Source: Candidatus Thioglobus pontius (GTDB lineage Bacteria; Pseudomonadota; Gammaproteobacteria; PS1; Pseudothioglobaceae). Taken from it: a stretch of 64,000 bases of DNA. The translations under genes were made by a program, and so were the position numbers. Position 1 is the first letter of the stretch, and every line of letters begins with the position of its first letter. This document shows, piece by piece, positions 63,164 to 64,000 of this stretch. The notes under the pieces are model-generated. The model was not told where the DNA came from. It searched no databases and worked only from the letters and a program-made list of their open reading frames with translations. The stretch covers positions 16,742 through 80,741 of the forward strand of contig JACNGB010000049.1 in assembly GCA_014384345.1 (NCBI GenBank). Reading direction: 5' to 3'.

Positions 63164-63457
63164 ATGACAACAACCATTGGAATACGAGATTTAGCCAGAA
63201 GTGCTGACATATTAAAGAATTTTGATTATCTGCGCATCGAGGATAAGAAGACTCATGAACGTAAAGGGCTTGTCGTATCAAGCGAATACGCTGATCAAAT
63301 AGAAAAAATTTTAACAAAAATCATCGCTAAAAAGAAAAAAGAAAAGGTTAATAAAATAATGCAGCTTGCTGGCACGGTAAAAATTCATTCGAGATTTAAC
63401 GATTTAACTTCAAGAGAAATACGCGAAAAAATTGCACACGAAAAATATGGCGAATAA
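63164..63457 (+). CDS. Putative antitoxin (Phd-like) partner of a PIN-domain toxin
   Basis: IGIRDLARSADILKNFDYLRIEDKKTHERKGLVVSSEYADQIEKIL; immediately upstream of PIN protein. Confidence 0.72.
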   Translation: MTTTIGIRDLARSADILKNFDYLRIEDKKTHERKGLVVSSEYADQIEKILTKIIAKKKKEKVNKIMQLAGTVKIHSRFNDLTSREIREKIAHEKYGE

Positions 63458-63859
63458 ATGAAAATATTTTTAGACACTAATATTGTTCTTGATTTTTTGA
63501 ACGCCGATAGAGTTAAGCATAAAATTAGCGTACGACTCATTGAAACACTTGTAAGTAACAACTATCAAATTATTATTAGTGAAGATATGCTGAGCACCAT
63601 TTTTTATCTTTCAAAAAATAAACAACAAACACTGAGTAATTTAAACGTTATTCAACAGGAGTGGTATATTTCAGTTTTTGGTGAAGAGGTTATTAAAAAT
63701 GCAATCGATTTATCGATCACGAACAACCTTGATCTAGAAGATACCTTGCAATGTCTATGCGCCAAACAAAATAACTGTGATGCATTAATCACCAGTGATA
63801 AATATTTTTACGATTGCGGAATTAAAATACAAACTGCGGATGAGTTCTTAAATGCTTAA
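63458..63859 (+). CDS. PIN-domain protein (VapC-like toxin)
   Basis: MKIFLDTNIVLDFLNADR, LDLEDTLQCLCAKQNNCDALITSDKYF; conserved acidic PIN positions. Confidence 0.88.
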   Translation: MKIFLDTNIVLDFLNADRVKHKISVRLIETLVSNNYQIIISEDMLSTIFYLSKNKQQTLSNLNVIQQEWYISVFGEEVIKNAIDLSITNNLDLEDTLQCLCAKQNNCDALITSDKYFYDCGIKIQTADEFLNA

Positions 63860-64000
63860 TTTACAAAACAAAACACCCAAACTATTAGTCATTGGCGATT
63901 TGATGATTGATCATTATTTATGGGGATCGTGCGAACGAATTTCTCCTGAAGCACCTGTGCAGGTTGTTAATGTTAAAAGCGAAAGTGCAGTGCTTGGTGG
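63852..64000 (+). CDS. hldE: Heptose-7-phosphate kinase/adenylyltransferase, N-terminus (truncated by window end)
   Basis: MLNLQNKTPKLLVIGDLMIDHYLWGSCERISPEAPVQVVNVKSESAVLGG. Confidence 0.92.
   Translation, partial: MLNLQNKTPKLLVIGDLMIDHYLWGSCERISPEAPVQVVNVKSESAVLG

Noticed and set aside
63129-63317. 62-aa minus ORF over the antitoxin gene
   Set aside because: Overlaps a coherent antitoxin/PIN pair on the plus strand; no domain.
1-64000. CRISPR arrays, prophage, rRNA operons, intact transposases
   Set aside because: No regularly spaced direct repeats, phage structural genes, rRNA sequence or transposase ORFs were seen in the window.

Overview
The window looks like part of the chromosome of a gammaproteobacterial sulfur oxidizer, probably SUP05/Candidatus Thioglobus-like (inferred from gene content). 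Most of it is housekeeping: kdsA, trpC, thiG, bioF/bioH, purE/purK, folD, kdsB, lpxK, lolCD, panD, oadGAB, metF, hemD, tsaE, rplS, xerD, greA, carAB, mlaA, prmA, alaS, glmS, galU, pgi, hldD, hldE, plus tRNA-Ser and tRNA-Leu. The central block (about 26.7-39.1 kb, minus strand) is a reverse-type dissimilatory sulfite reductase operon, dsrABEFHCMKLJOPNR. The most interesting observation is a promoter/leader architecture upstream of dsrA that recurs, with every inter-element spacing identical, upstream of an unlisted 55-aa ORF at 50887-51054, next to a DsrC/TusE-like gene that lacks one of the two DsrC cysteines. It consists of a palindrome, an 8-nt gap, a 19-bp inverted repeat with compensatory arm changes, a 17-nt gap, TATAAT, a 13-nt gap and a 5'-leader hairpin with further compensatory changes. 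Other observations are two copies of a structured ~116-nt repeat, a hairpin between dsrC and dsrM, a long hairpin downstream of xerD, and several toxin-antitoxin modules (one degraded) around cell-envelope genes at the right end. Functional names come from reading protein sequence by eye; no database searches were run.
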